This document shows, piece after piece, positions 1 to 6,366 of a stretch of 10,577 bases of DNA. Position 1 is the first letter of the stretch. The number at the start of each line of letters is the position of its first letter. Source of the DNA: Phycisphaerae bacterium (lineage in GTDB: Bacteria > Planctomycetota > Phycisphaerae > Sedimentisphaerales > Anaerohalosphaeraceae). Below the pieces are notes generated by a model. It did no database searches. It was not told the DNA's origin and saw only the letters and a list, made by a program, of their open reading frames with translations. Location: assembly GCA_021736615.1 (NCBI GenBank), contig JAIPFN010000207.1, positions 1 to 10,577 on the forward strand, written 5' to 3'. Position numbers and translations under genes: made by a program.

Positions 1-294
1 CGCGGGGGCTTAAGCCAGGCCAGGCTCAGCGAGATGATGCTGGTTAACCGTGCCAATGTCACTTCGCTTGTCGTCCGTATGGAAAAGGCCGGTTTTGTAA
101 TTCGCATCGCTGCCGAAGGCGACAGGAGAAGTAATATTATCAAAATGACCGCAAAAGGTAAGAATTTGCTGAAAAAAGTGGAACCTCTTTACGCCAAAGA
201 GGTCCAAAGGATCATGTCGCCGCTAAATGACGGCGAACAGAAGAAATTAGTCAATATGCTTGAAAGGGTAAGAGAGAATATTAAAGATTCTTGA
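1..294 (+). CDS. MarR-family transcriptional regulator (5'-truncated by window edge)
   Basis: The reading frame is open from base 1 (phase 0) to the TGA at 292-294, giving 97 residues without the natural start. The visible part is the winged-helix DNA-binding half of a MarR protein. The stretch beginning GLSQARLSEMM leads into a recognition helix (VNRANVTSLVVRMEKAG), then a wing with the family-typical D-R-R-S turn and the I-x-M-T-A-K-G-K strand, then the C-terminal dimerisation helix ending in ERVRENIKDS. MarR proteins are dimeric repressors or activators that often respond to small phenolic or lipophilic ligands and commonly control adjacent genes. A hydrolase gene follows after 27 bp on the same strand, so the regulator probably heads or belongs to that operon. 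The ATG codons at 34 and 37 are internal methionines, not the start, because homologous sequence continues upstream. The ligand cannot be predicted. Confidence 0.9.
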   Translation, partial: RGGLSQARLSEMMLVNRANVTSLVVRMEKAGFVIRIAAEGDRRSNIIKMTAKGKNLLKKVEPLYAKEVQRIMSPLNDGEQKKLVNMLERVRENIKDS

Positions 295-321
295 AAGTGT
301 CCCTGAAAAGGACGGTGGAAA

Positions 322-1140
322 ATGCGGAAAAAATTTAAAAATACAATCAGGGAGTTGATGAATAAGGGGCCGGTTTTAGCTATGGCCTCCATATTGCTAA
401 GTGTTAGCCAGTTAACGGCGATGATCTTTTCCCCGCCGCCGGCAAGTTATCTCGACGGTCCCGGAATTATCAAGATCGATGTGGAAAATGGTGATGCTAT
501 CTGCGGCCGTTACCTGCAAAATCCCGACGCCGAGTTTACTATACTTTATAATCACGGCAACAACGAGGATATCGGCATGAACCTCCACTGGTTACAGCGT
601 TTCCGCGAGAGGGGCTTTTCCGTGCTTACTTATGACTATCGCGGATTCGGACTAAGTGAGGGTAAGTCGACCGAGAAAAATACCTACAGCGATGCCCAGG
701 CCGCGTATGATTATCTTGTCAAAGTAAAGAATATTCCCCCGTCCAGAATAATCGTTATGGGCAGGTCACTCGGCGGCGGTGTCGCTGTTGAACTGGCAAG
801 CACGAACCCCGTTGCAGGTCTTATTATGCAAAGCACCTTTATTTCTATCAATCGTGTCGTTGCCGGCGGACAGGCCGTCCCGTTCGATAAATACAAGAGT
901 ATTTCCAGGATCGATAACGTAAATTGCCCGATACTGGTCATCCACGGGACAGCCGATTCGCTGGTGAAATTCTGGCACGGCGAAAAACTCTACGAAGCCG
1001 CCCAACAACCTAAGGCGTATCTCTGGGTTGAAGGCGCAGACCACGAAGACGACATCGCCGCCATTGCCGGTGAAAAATACTGGCAGGCTATAGAAAGCTT
1101 TACTGATAAGATAAATAACGGACGGGTAGCCAGAAATTAA
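322..1140 (+). CDS. Alpha/beta hydrolase, membrane-anchored or exported
   Basis: This 272-residue serine hydrolase has the alpha/beta fold and resembles the ABHD13/ABHD17/BEM46 group. The visible elements are an oxyanion-loop HGNNED at residues 78-83, the strand-turn DYRGFGLSEG near 105-114, the nucleophile elbow G-R-S-L-G with Ser149, Asp212 in HGTADS, and His241 in GADHED, so the catalytic triad looks intact. Residues 17-37 are hydrophobic after a basic N-terminus (MRKKFKNTIR), which suggests a signal anchor or uncleaved signal. There is no lipobox cysteine, unlike its downstream paralog. The start at 322 is supported by AAAAGGA about 9 bases upstream. It lies 27 bp from both the MarR gene and the next hydrolase, consistent with one operon. 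The substrate is unknown; esters, acyl groups or peptides are all possible for this group. Confidence 0.88.
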   Translation: MRKKFKNTIRELMNKGPVLAMASILLSVSQLTAMIFSPPPASYLDGPGIIKIDVENGDAICGRYLQNPDAEFTILYNHGNNEDIGMNLHWLQRFRERGFSVLTYDYRGFGLSEGKSTEKNTYSDAQAAYDYLVKVKNIPPSRIIVMGRSLGGGVAVELASTNPVAGLIMQSTFISINRVVAGGQAVPFDKYKSISRIDNVNCPILVIHGTADSLVKFWHGEKLYEAAQQPKAYLWVEGADHEDDIAAIAGEKYWQAIESFTDKINNGRVARN

Positions 1141-1167
1141 AATATTCAATGCAGCGAAGGGATACAA

Positions 1168-2007
1168 ATGCGGACAGATACTTTCAATAGGATATTCATC
1201 GGAGAACTGAGCTATAAAAGACTCGCCAAATCAATCGCCTTCATTTATCTTTCCTGCTCAGTAGTCGGCTGTACATTTTCCGACCGCATGATTTTTATCC
1301 CGCCAGATCCGAGCTATTCTTTCGAGCCCAAAATGGTCATGATAGAAACCCCCTCCGGCGAAAAGATATGTGCATACTATTTCTTCAATCCAAATGCTGA
1401 GTTCACACTTCTATACAGCCACGGCAACGCAGAAGACATCGGCCAGAACCGTTTCGTCTTCGAGCGTTTTGTCGAAAAGGGCTTTTCCGTCCTTGCTTAT
1501 GACTATCGCGGCTATGGGCTAAGCGAGGGTAGGCCCTCGGAGAAAAACGCCTACGAAGACATTGCCGCCGCATACGCCTATCTAACCGAAGTTGCTGGTA
1601 TACCTGCAAGCAAGATCATTCCATACGGCAGGTCAGTAGGCGGAGCGATGGCAGTCGATATTGCTGTCAAAAAACCTGTCGGTGGTGTTATACTCCAGAA
1701 CGCTTTCACATCAGCATACCGTGTCGTTACACATATTCCGATCTTGCCGTTTGACAAATTTAATAATCTCAAAAAAATCGATAAGATCGATTGCCCGGTC
1801 CTGATAATGCACGGTTCCATGGACACAATAGTAAAGCCATGGCACAGCAGGGCACTTTTAAAGGCCGCCAAAGAGCCAAAGTTATACCTGATGGTAGAAG
1901 GCATCGGTCACAATGACGACATGGCAACGGCGGCATGGGATCAATACTGGCAAGCTATAGAGGAGCTTACAGAAATGATAAGCAAAAACCGGTTAGCCAG
2001 TAAATAA
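1168..2007 (+). CDS. Alpha/beta hydrolase, predicted lipoprotein (tandem paralog)
   Basis: This 279-residue paralog of the preceding gene shares the same layout. It has HGNAED at 85-90, DYRGYGLSEG at about 112-121, the nucleophile elbow G-R-S-V-G with Ser156, Asp219 in HGSMD, and His248 in GIGH. The close side-by-side match (for example PFDKF against PFDKY, and the shared W-Q-A-I-E near the C-terminus) indicates a tandem duplication. The N-terminus differs: a hydrophobic stretch ends in S-V-V-G-C with Cys35, which fits a lipobox, so this copy is probably lipidated and membrane-tethered outside the cytoplasm. The basic region before it is long (about 20 residues), so the true start could lie further downstream, but no other ATG is in a plausible place. 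A purine-rich GCGAAGGG lies just upstream of the start. The substrate is unknown. Confidence 0.88.
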   Translation: MRTDTFNRIFIGELSYKRLAKSIAFIYLSCSVVGCTFSDRMIFIPPDPSYSFEPKMVMIETPSGEKICAYYFFNPNAEFTLLYSHGNAEDIGQNRFVFERFVEKGFSVLAYDYRGYGLSEGRPSEKNAYEDIAAAYAYLTEVAGIPASKIIPYGRSVGGAMAVDIAVKKPVGGVILQNAFTSAYRVVTHIPILPFDKFNNLKKIDKIDCPVLIMHGSMDTIVKPWHSRALLKAAKEPKLYLMVEGIGHNDDMATAAWDQYWQAIEELTEMISKNRLASK

Positions 2008-2117
2008 GGTGCTGGAGTTTAAGCTAGTAGTGCCATATCTGTATATACCCAGGGAAGCATTGTGTAGGCATAGTAAAGACATGTTTCTATAAAATTACCA
2101 TTTTTTGATTTTGTTTC
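2008..2117. other. Intergenic stretch without a recognisable gene or terminator
   Basis: I see no coding frame, convincing hairpin with a T-tract, or repeat between the second hydrolase and the palindromic promoter. The short T-runs near 2101-2106 are not preceded by a stable stem. Transcription of the hydrolase operon may therefore end at a site I cannot identify, or it may read into the next unit. Confidence 0.5.
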
Positions 2118-2145
2118 TTGACTAGTTATGCTTTTGGTGTATACT
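2118..2145 (+). promoter_or_regulatory. Sigma70-type promoter for the SGNH/Lnt-like operon
   Basis: The -35 box TTGACT (2118-2123, 5 of 6 to consensus) and the -10 box TATACT (2140-2145, 5 of 6) are separated by 16 bp. The expected start of transcription is near 2152, giving a leader of about 45 nt before the ATG at 2198. The -10 box is embedded in the left arm of the palindrome at 2139-2170, so a protein bound there would directly compete with RNA polymerase. The assignment is by motif and spacing only. Confidence 0.7.
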
Positions 2146-2170
2146 GTATTATGTAAGTAATACAGTATAC
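2139..2170. promoter_or_regulatory. Perfect 13-bp inverted repeat, probable repressor operator
   Basis: GTATACTGTATTA (2139-2151) and TAATACAGTATAC (2158-2170) are exact reverse complements separated by the 6-base spacer TGTAAG. No T-tract follows, so this is not an intrinsic terminator. The overlap with the -10 box and the predicted transcription start is typical of an operator for a dimeric (or double-dimeric) repressor. Arms this long and AT-rich resemble GntR/YtrA- or TetR-type sites more than the short MarR consensus, but the regulator cannot be named from this window. The MarR gene at the left edge is one possible candidate. Confidence 0.7.
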
Positions 2171-2197
2171 AGGACTGCTTTAGGAAAGGAGACTGTT

Positions 2198-3145
2198 ATG
2201 GCTAAGATGCGATGGTATTCGATCAGGTGGAAATTGCTGCTTTTCGTCCCGCTGCTGCTTATCATGGCGACCGGGTACGCCGCATGGAGAGTTCACCTTG
2301 TTACACGCCCCTTACCTATGGGCACCGGTCCTGCCGGTCCTGCGATCAGCACCGAGGCTTTCGAGCAAAAATGGAGCGATCAAAAATTCGTAATGATCGG
2401 AATCGGCGACAGCATTACTCGCGGTCTGGGTGCTTCCAGAAAGCATAGCCATTTTCAACTTCTGGTGCAAAACGATGACGTCCAGTATCCTGATATGAAA
2501 GGGTGCGACCTGTCTAGTGTTTTGCCCCAATTGCAGTCAAAGAACTGGGCTCGCGATTTCACCGTTTCCCAGCAGCACATTGACGATCAATTGCCGCTGG
2601 TAGAGGTCTACCCAAACGACGTCCATGGAATCGTCCTTATGACTTCCGGCGGTAACGACCTGATACACGATTACGGTCGAAGTAAGCCCGTCGACGGGGC
2701 AATGTACGGATGCAGCTATAAGCAGGCGATCAACTGGACGGAAAATATCAAGCAGCGGGTTACAACGCTTGTCGAAGGTGTAATGAAGAAATTCCCCGGC
2801 GGCTGCGATATTTTCCTGGCCAATATTTTTGACCCCACCGACGACGTAAGCGACCCGCAAGCTAAGGGTCTGCCGAGATGGCGCGGGGCTTCAAAGATTG
2901 CTCGTTTGACTAATCAGAAGATCGCCGAGATTTGCAACGAGTACGAAAACGTTCATCTGGTCGATATTCATACCGAATTTCTCGGACATGGAATCCACTG
3001 CACCGAACGATGGCGAAAATACTACCACAAAGATGACCCCGGCCACTGGTACTACCATAACCTCGAAGACCCCAACCGCCGCGGATATGACGCGATAAGA
3101 AGGCTGTATCTAAAAGAGATCGTAAGTGTTTATGCAGGAAAGTGA
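2198..3145 (+). CDS. SGNH/GDSL-like hydrolase with N-terminal membrane anchor and atypical block V
   Basis: This 315-residue protein has a single hydrophobic helix at about residues 12-30 after a basic N-terminus, so the catalytic part should face the periplasm or outside. SGNH hallmarks are block I I-G-D-S-I-T-R-G with nucleophile Ser72 and block III S-G-G-N-D-L with Asn153. The C-terminal block usually reads D-x-x-H-P-N-x-x-G-Y. Here it reads N-L-E-D-P-N-R-R-G-Y, so the catalytic Asp and His positions are Asn288 and Asp291. Nearby His283 or His287 might substitute, or the family may have changed its chemistry. The start is fixed by AAGGAG at 2186-2191, six bases before the ATG. The gene is first in an operon with the Lnt-like gene 59 bp downstream. 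Acyl-ester cleavage or transfer on envelope lipids or glycans is an inference from fold and context. Confidence 0.82.
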   Translation: MAKMRWYSIRWKLLLFVPLLLIMATGYAAWRVHLVTRPLPMGTGPAGPAISTEAFEQKWSDQKFVMIGIGDSITRGLGASRKHSHFQLLVQNDDVQYPDMKGCDLSSVLPQLQSKNWARDFTVSQQHIDDQLPLVEVYPNDVHGIVLMTSGGNDLIHDYGRSKPVDGAMYGCSYKQAINWTENIKQRVTTLVEGVMKKFPGGCDIFLANIFDPTDDVSDPQAKGLPRWRGASKIARLTNQKIAEICNEYENVHLVDIHTEFLGHGIHCTERWRKYYHKDDPGHWYYHNLEDPNRRGYDAIRRLYLKEIVSVYAGK

Positions 3146-3204
3146 AAGGAGTATTTTCAGTAGTCAGCATGTAAACGGTAATTACAATCAGAAAGGAGAC
3201 GATC

Positions 3205-4623
3205 ATGTTTACGCCAAAGGAAATTTGCTGCCGGGTTTGTGGGATTGTTAGCGGTCTTTTACTGGGTTTGCCCAATCTGTTTGGGGTTCTCGCACCTGTC
3301 CAGTGCATTGCGTTGCTGCCGGTTCTGGTATGCGTCACCAGGTGGAAGTTCAAACGCGGCGTTCTTATGGCCGCCGGTACTTACATGGCTCTGGCTTATG
3401 CCATCCCCCAGATCATCGTTCTTCGTTTGCCGCCGCCGATAGTCATTATTCTCATCCTGGATTTTGTTATTGTAATGACACTCTTTGTCTTTGCCGCAAG
3501 CCGTCTGCTGAGCAAACCCACCGTTATCAGATGTTTTGTTTTCGCCGCCTTGGTCGTGATTCTCGACTGGATTAACTTCACCGCGATACCGATGTGGGGC
3601 ACCGCCCAGTCCGTCGTCCGGCCATGGTCCAGCTATCGTCATTTGATCGCATTCACCGGCGTAACCGGAATGGGCGGGATAGTCTTTCTGCTTACACTGG
3701 TTCAGACCGCCGCCGCTAGCATGATAAATGCCCAGCGAATCGAAAAGCCCATGCTTAGGGCCGCAGTCCTTACACTTGCCGTTTTCGCCGTTGTTAACCT
3801 GCTAAGCCTTTTGGGAAAACCCGTCAATACCATCAAGGTAGCCGCAGTCGGCTGGAACAAGGCGACCATCGAACAGTACGGCGACCCGCAAAGCCCCGGC
3901 GGTTTTGAAAATATCTTTGCCGCACAAGTAAGATCAGCCGCCGCTCAGGGTGCCAAACTCGTTATCTCCCCGGAGATGGGCTTCTATGTTGACAAGTACG
4001 ACAGATCCGTATGGATCGAAATGGTGACATCCCTTGCTTTGGCCAATAATATCCATCTCGCCGTCGGTTATGTCGATGTTCCAAGGTACAAAAATCGAAT
4101 GCTGCTAATTGACAATACCGGTAAGATTATCGACGAGTATACAAAGACCTATCTCACCCCGTTCGAGAATTTCAACAAGGGCGACGGTCAGCCGACGATC
4201 TTCAATGTTTGCGGCGTAAGGACCGGCGCGATGATCTGCCATGACGACAATTATACCCCCATCTCCCGCAGATACGGCAGGGCGAAAACGGGCCTGGTCG
4301 CCGTCCCCACCCTCGACTGGAAACCGGTGCGTTTCGCCCACCTGCAAAACTGCATCCACCGAACGATAGAGTCCAGATACGCCCTCGTCCGGGCCTCCTA
4401 CGAAGGAATAAGCGCGATAATCTCCCCAAGGGGCAAGATAATCGCCAGCGATGACACCGTAACCGGCGGCCTCGGCATGATAGTCGCAGACGTAGAAGTT
4501 TATGAGCAGCGAACGATCTTCAGCATATTCGGCGATTGGTTCGTACTGGTCGCGGCAATATTCGTAACCGGATACATCGTAAAATCCAAATGGTTGACAA
4601 AACCCCAAAACGAGGTATTATAA
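3205..4623 (+). CDS. Apolipoprotein N-acyltransferase-like membrane nitrilase (Lnt-like, divergent)
   Basis: This 472-residue protein has about seven hydrophobic segments in residues 11-203, a carbon-nitrogen hydrolase domain at about 210-430, and a final membrane helix at about 444-460. That is the layout of Lnt, which N-acylates the lipoprotein N-terminal cysteine using a phospholipid. The Glu-Lys-Cys triad is visible as Glu257 (I-S-P-E-M-G), Lys314 (Y-T-K-T-Y-L-T-P-F-E) and Cys345 (A-M-I-C-H-D-D). In E. coli Lnt the cysteine is followed by Tyr-Glu and an essential Glu lies eight residues after the lysine. Here the residues are His-Asp, with Glu321 seven residues after the lysine. It may therefore be a paralog with another acyl acceptor, or a divergent true Lnt. 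The start has AAGGAG at 3193-3198. It is cotranscribed with the SGNH-like gene, and a terminator-like hairpin follows at once. I leave the gene symbol empty because of the active-site differences. Confidence 0.8.
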   Translation: MFTPKEICCRVCGIVSGLLLGLPNLFGVLAPVQCIALLPVLVCVTRWKFKRGVLMAAGTYMALAYAIPQIIVLRLPPPIVIILILDFVIVMTLFVFAASRLLSKPTVIRCFVFAALVVILDWINFTAIPMWGTAQSVVRPWSSYRHLIAFTGVTGMGGIVFLLTLVQTAAASMINAQRIEKPMLRAAVLTLAVFAVVNLLSLLGKPVNTIKVAAVGWNKATIEQYGDPQSPGGFENIFAAQVRSAAAQGAKLVISPEMGFYVDKYDRSVWIEMVTSLALANNIHLAVGYVDVPRYKNRMLLIDNTGKIIDEYTKTYLTPFENFNKGDGQPTIFNVCGVRTGAMICHDDNYTPISRRYGRAKTGLVAVPTLDWKPVRFAHLQNCIHRTIESRYALVRASYEGISAIISPRGKIIASDDTVTGGLGMIVADVEVYEQRTIFSIFGDWFVLVAAIFVTGYIVKSKWLTKPQNEVL

Positions 4624-4625
4624 CT

Positions 4626-4697
4626 CGTAGCTTCGGCTTCCAGCCGAAAGTTTTTTGTGAAACGGTTATAATGCCGGCAAGATGCCGGCGGTACGGT
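4626..4697. repeat. Dispersed palindromic repeat, copy A
   Basis: This 72-bp element begins CGTAGC and contains the hairpin core GGCTTCCAGCC. It then has a T-rich stretch and TTATAAT, followed by ATGCCGGC-AAGAT-GCCGGC (two six-base palindromes able to pair, 4673-4678 with 4684-4689), and ends CGGTACGGT. The same ordered blocks occur in copy B at 8006-8096. The element is non-coding and REP/BIME-like in structure. The TATAAT at 4667-4672 could act as a -10 box for arfB, but I see no good -35 box. Confidence 0.7.
4631..4656 (+). terminator. Terminator-like hairpin after the Lnt-like gene
   Basis: TTCGGCT (4632-4638) pairs with AGCCGAA (4642-4648) around a three-base loop, and six T follow at 4651-4656 after AG. 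It begins 8 bp after the TAA of the Lnt-like gene. It is also the left half of dispersed repeat copy A, so a repeat appears to serve as the operon terminator. Confidence 0.65.
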
Positions 4698-4702
4698 GCG
4701 AT

Positions 4703-5116
4703 ATGATACAGATAAACAAAACAACCGAGATTTCCGAAGACGAACTGACATACGACTTTTCCAGGTCCTCCGGCCCGGGAGGTCAAAATGTCAACAAGGT
4801 CAACACGCGCGTAACACTTTACTTCGACGTAAAAAACTCTACATCGCTGACCGATTTTAAGAAAAAAACAATAACCGCAAAACTAAGAACCCGCATAAAC
4901 AAAGAAGGCGTGCTGAGAGTAATCTCCCAGAAGCACAGAACCCAGGCAGCAAACAAAATGAGCGCAACAAATCGACTTATCGAACTGCTCCAAACCGCAC
5001 TAACCTTCAATCCCCCAAGAAAAAAAACAAAGCCATCAAAAGGCTCAATAAAAAGACGCCTCGAAAGCAAAAAACAAAGAAGCCAAACAAAACAACTAAG
5101 AAAACCGGTTGTTTAA
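4703..5116 (+). CDS. arfB: Alternative ribosome-rescue factor B (peptidyl-tRNA hydrolase, YaeJ/ICT1 family)
   Basis: This 137-residue protein releases the nascent chain from ribosomes stalled without a stop codon. It has the release-factor catalytic loop S-G-P-G-G-Q-N-V-N-K with GGQ at residues 26-28, but no codon-recognition domain. The end is a long basic tail from about residue 106 (R-K-K-T-K-P-S-K-G, then K-R-R-L-E-S-K-K-Q-R), the element that in E. coli ArfB inserts into the empty mRNA channel. The length matches the family (about 140). I chose the ATG at 4703 rather than the in-frame ATG at 4682, because the extra seven codons lie in or next to the dispersed repeat and are not conserved-looking. 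No clear Shine-Dalgarno precedes it. It is convergent with the minus-strand cluster, leaving 36 bp between stop codons. The composition is rich in AAA/ACA codons. Confidence 0.93.
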   Translation: MIQINKTTEISEDELTYDFSRSSGPGGQNVNKVNTRVTLYFDVKNSTSLTDFKKKTITAKLRTRINKEGVLRVISQKHRTQAANKMSATNRLIELLQTALTFNPPRKKTKPSKGSIKRRLESKKQRSQTKQLRKPVV

Positions 5117-5152
5117 ACATTAGTGGTTCTATAATCGTAATATTGTGATAGT

Positions 5153-5503
5153 TCAAAACCCTGATGATGCTATTCCGCCTATTGCAACTATCAACCATAT
5201 CGCCACGGGTGCCAGTCCGAGCCAGAATGACACCCAGCACCAGCTGCACGCCGATTTAGATGCCATCCATGCGCCTTCTATGTCGCCGGCCTGGCATTTG
5301 CTTTGTGCCGTCGCCGCGTAAACTATCGCGACTATTCCAAAAGGCATACAGCAAAATACAGTTACGAGGATCGCCTGAACCAGGTATGTCGGAACGGTTT
5401 CTGTAATATTATAAGAAGACTGCTGCTGCCCTGTGCCTTTGCCGCAACTAGAGCACCTGAATGAGTCGTCATGGTTGAAATGCCCGCAATGTCTGCAATA
5501 CAT
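5153..5503 (-). CDS. Zinc-ribbon CD225/dispanin-family membrane protein
   Basis: This 116-residue protein starts with a four-cysteine zinc ribbon (MYCRHCG, then C-S-S-C; Cys3, 6, 17 and 20). A CD225/dispanin (IFITM-like) domain runs from about residue 38 to 110. Visible domain features are Y-L-V-Q-A-I-L at the first membrane segment, the paired cysteines in F-C-C-M-P-F-G, the charged loop with G-D-I-E-G-A, and a second membrane segment from about 88 to 110. It is the last gene of the minus-strand cluster, 17 bp after the DUF4190 gene. AGGAG lies about 10 bases before the ATG. Bacterial dispanins have no established role that I know of; the eukaryotic relatives alter membrane stiffness and fusion. 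The zinc ribbon would sit in the cytoplasm and suggests binding to a partner. Confidence 0.85.
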   Translation of the reverse strand: MYCRHCGHFNHDDSFRCSSCGKGTGQQQSSYNITETVPTYLVQAILVTVFCCMPFGIVAIVYAATAQSKCQAGDIEGAWMASKSACSWCWVSFWLGLAPVAIWLIVAIGGIASSGF

Positions 5504-5520
5504 AATGGTTCTGCTCCTGA

Positions 5521-5895
5521 TTATTTGGCAAACGCACTGAGTATCAATACGCCTATATATAAAACAAGTGGAATTGAAAATATGATGCCCATCACCAGAC
5601 CGAAAATTGATCTGCCCATCCCGTGTTTTTCCGGATTTTTCTTTATGTCAATAATTCCCAGTATTCCAAGTATTAAGGCAAAAGGTGCAGGTAATATAAT
5701 TAGTGAAAACAGCCCGGCGTAACCAGCCAGTATAGCAAATACCGACCTGCCGACAGGCAGCACCATCCGCATTGCAGCCGTGTCCAGCGGGTCTTTGTAG
5801 GTGCTCACCGCAGGTGTCGGATTAATCGTCTCCATGCAGTTTACGCATAAAACCGCGTTGTCAATATTCTCTGTTCCGCATTTTGTGCAATACAT
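5521..5895 (-). CDS. Zinc-ribbon DUF4190-domain membrane protein
   Basis: This 124-residue protein begins MYCTKCGTEN and has a second C-V-N-C pair (Cys3, 6, 17 and 20), a zinc ribbon very like that of the next gene. A short linker leads to a DUF4190 domain with two membrane segments (about 50-83 and 98-120), joined by the typical I-K-K-N-P-E-K-H-G-M-G-R loop. The frame is open further upstream to 6012, but the ATG at 5895 is chosen. It has GGAG five bases before it, starts exactly at the zinc ribbon, and leaves a 29-bp gap to the DUF2752 stop. The function is unknown. It is the third gene in the cluster, so co-expression with the two dispanins and DUF2752 is likely. Confidence 0.85.
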   Translation of the reverse strand: MYCTKCGTENIDNAVLCVNCMETINPTPAVSTYKDPLDTAAMRMVLPVGRSVFAILAGYAGLFSLIILPAPFALILGILGIIDIKKNPEKHGMGRSIFGLVMGIIFSIPLVLYIGVLILSAFAK

Positions 5896-5924
5896 ATAAT
5901 CTCCAATTATTTGAACATTTGCTG

Positions 5925-6350
5925 TTATGGTGCAAGTATCGTAAACGGATATACCGGTATATTTCTTACTATGGCGAAAAGTATTATCGCCGCCAGCAGC
6001 ATCCACAACCATTTTGCCGGTATAAATTTACTCGGCAGGGGCTTTCCTCTTGTTACTTTCGACCACAGGGAAAAATACGCATAGCCCAGGTACGGCAATG
6101 ACAAAACCATCAGCGGATTAAGCCCCATCGCTGCAACCAAATTGCCGTGCAAAAGCTGATGCAAGCCTCGAAGCGTTCCGCATCCGGCGCAGTAAAGCCC
6201 TGTAAGCGATTTGAAAGGGCAAGGCGGAAACAAATCTGATTCGCCGGGAGTTGCAAAATAAAGAATTACCGCAACAGCCAATATAGTCGCCGAGGTACCG
6301 GCGAGCAGCAATCGCAACCAGAAAATATTCGGCCGATCTCTAAAAATCAT
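5925..6350 (-). CDS. DUF2752-domain membrane protein
   Basis: This 141-residue protein has three likely membrane segments (about 11-32, 70-95 and 113-129). Between the first two is the family signature C-P-F-K-S-L-T-G-L-Y-C-A-G-C-G-T-L-R (Cys44, 54 and 57), followed by the conserved L-L-H-G-N and M-G-L-N-P-L. This identifies DUF2752, a family without a proven function. The clustered cysteines could hold a metal or form disulfides. The frame can be extended to a TTG at 6404 that would overlap the upstream gene. The ATG at 6350, 16 bp after that gene's stop, is preferred although its ribosome-binding site is weak. It is the second gene of the minus-strand cluster. Confidence 0.86.
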   Translation of the reverse strand: MIFRDRPNIFWLRLLLAGTSATILAVAVILYFATPGESDLFPPCPFKSLTGLYCAGCGTLRGLHQLLHGNLVAAMGLNPLMVLSLPYLGYAYFSLWSKVTRGKPLPSKFIPAKWLWMLLAAIILFAIVRNIPVYPFTILAP

Positions 6351-6366
6351 GAAAGTCTTCAAACTG

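Noticed and set aside
2139..2170. LexA box or intrinsic terminator reading of the palindrome
   Set aside because: CTG and CAG are 18 bases apart, not 10 as in the E. coli LexA site, and no T-tract follows the right arm.
4105..4608. 167-codon open frame antisense to the Lnt-like gene
   Set aside because: The sense frame carries catalytic motifs over this region. The antisense product shows no domain or membrane pattern.
5117..5152. Bidirectional terminator between arfB and the minus-strand cluster
   Set aside because: The short AT-rich gap has GGTT and AACC at its ends, but the inner bases do not pair as a continuous stem, so I could not support a terminator.
5896..6012. N-terminal extension of the DUF4190 gene up to 6012
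   Set aside because: It overlaps the end of the DUF2752 gene, shows no domain, and the ATG at 5895 has a good ribosome-binding site right at the zinc ribbon.
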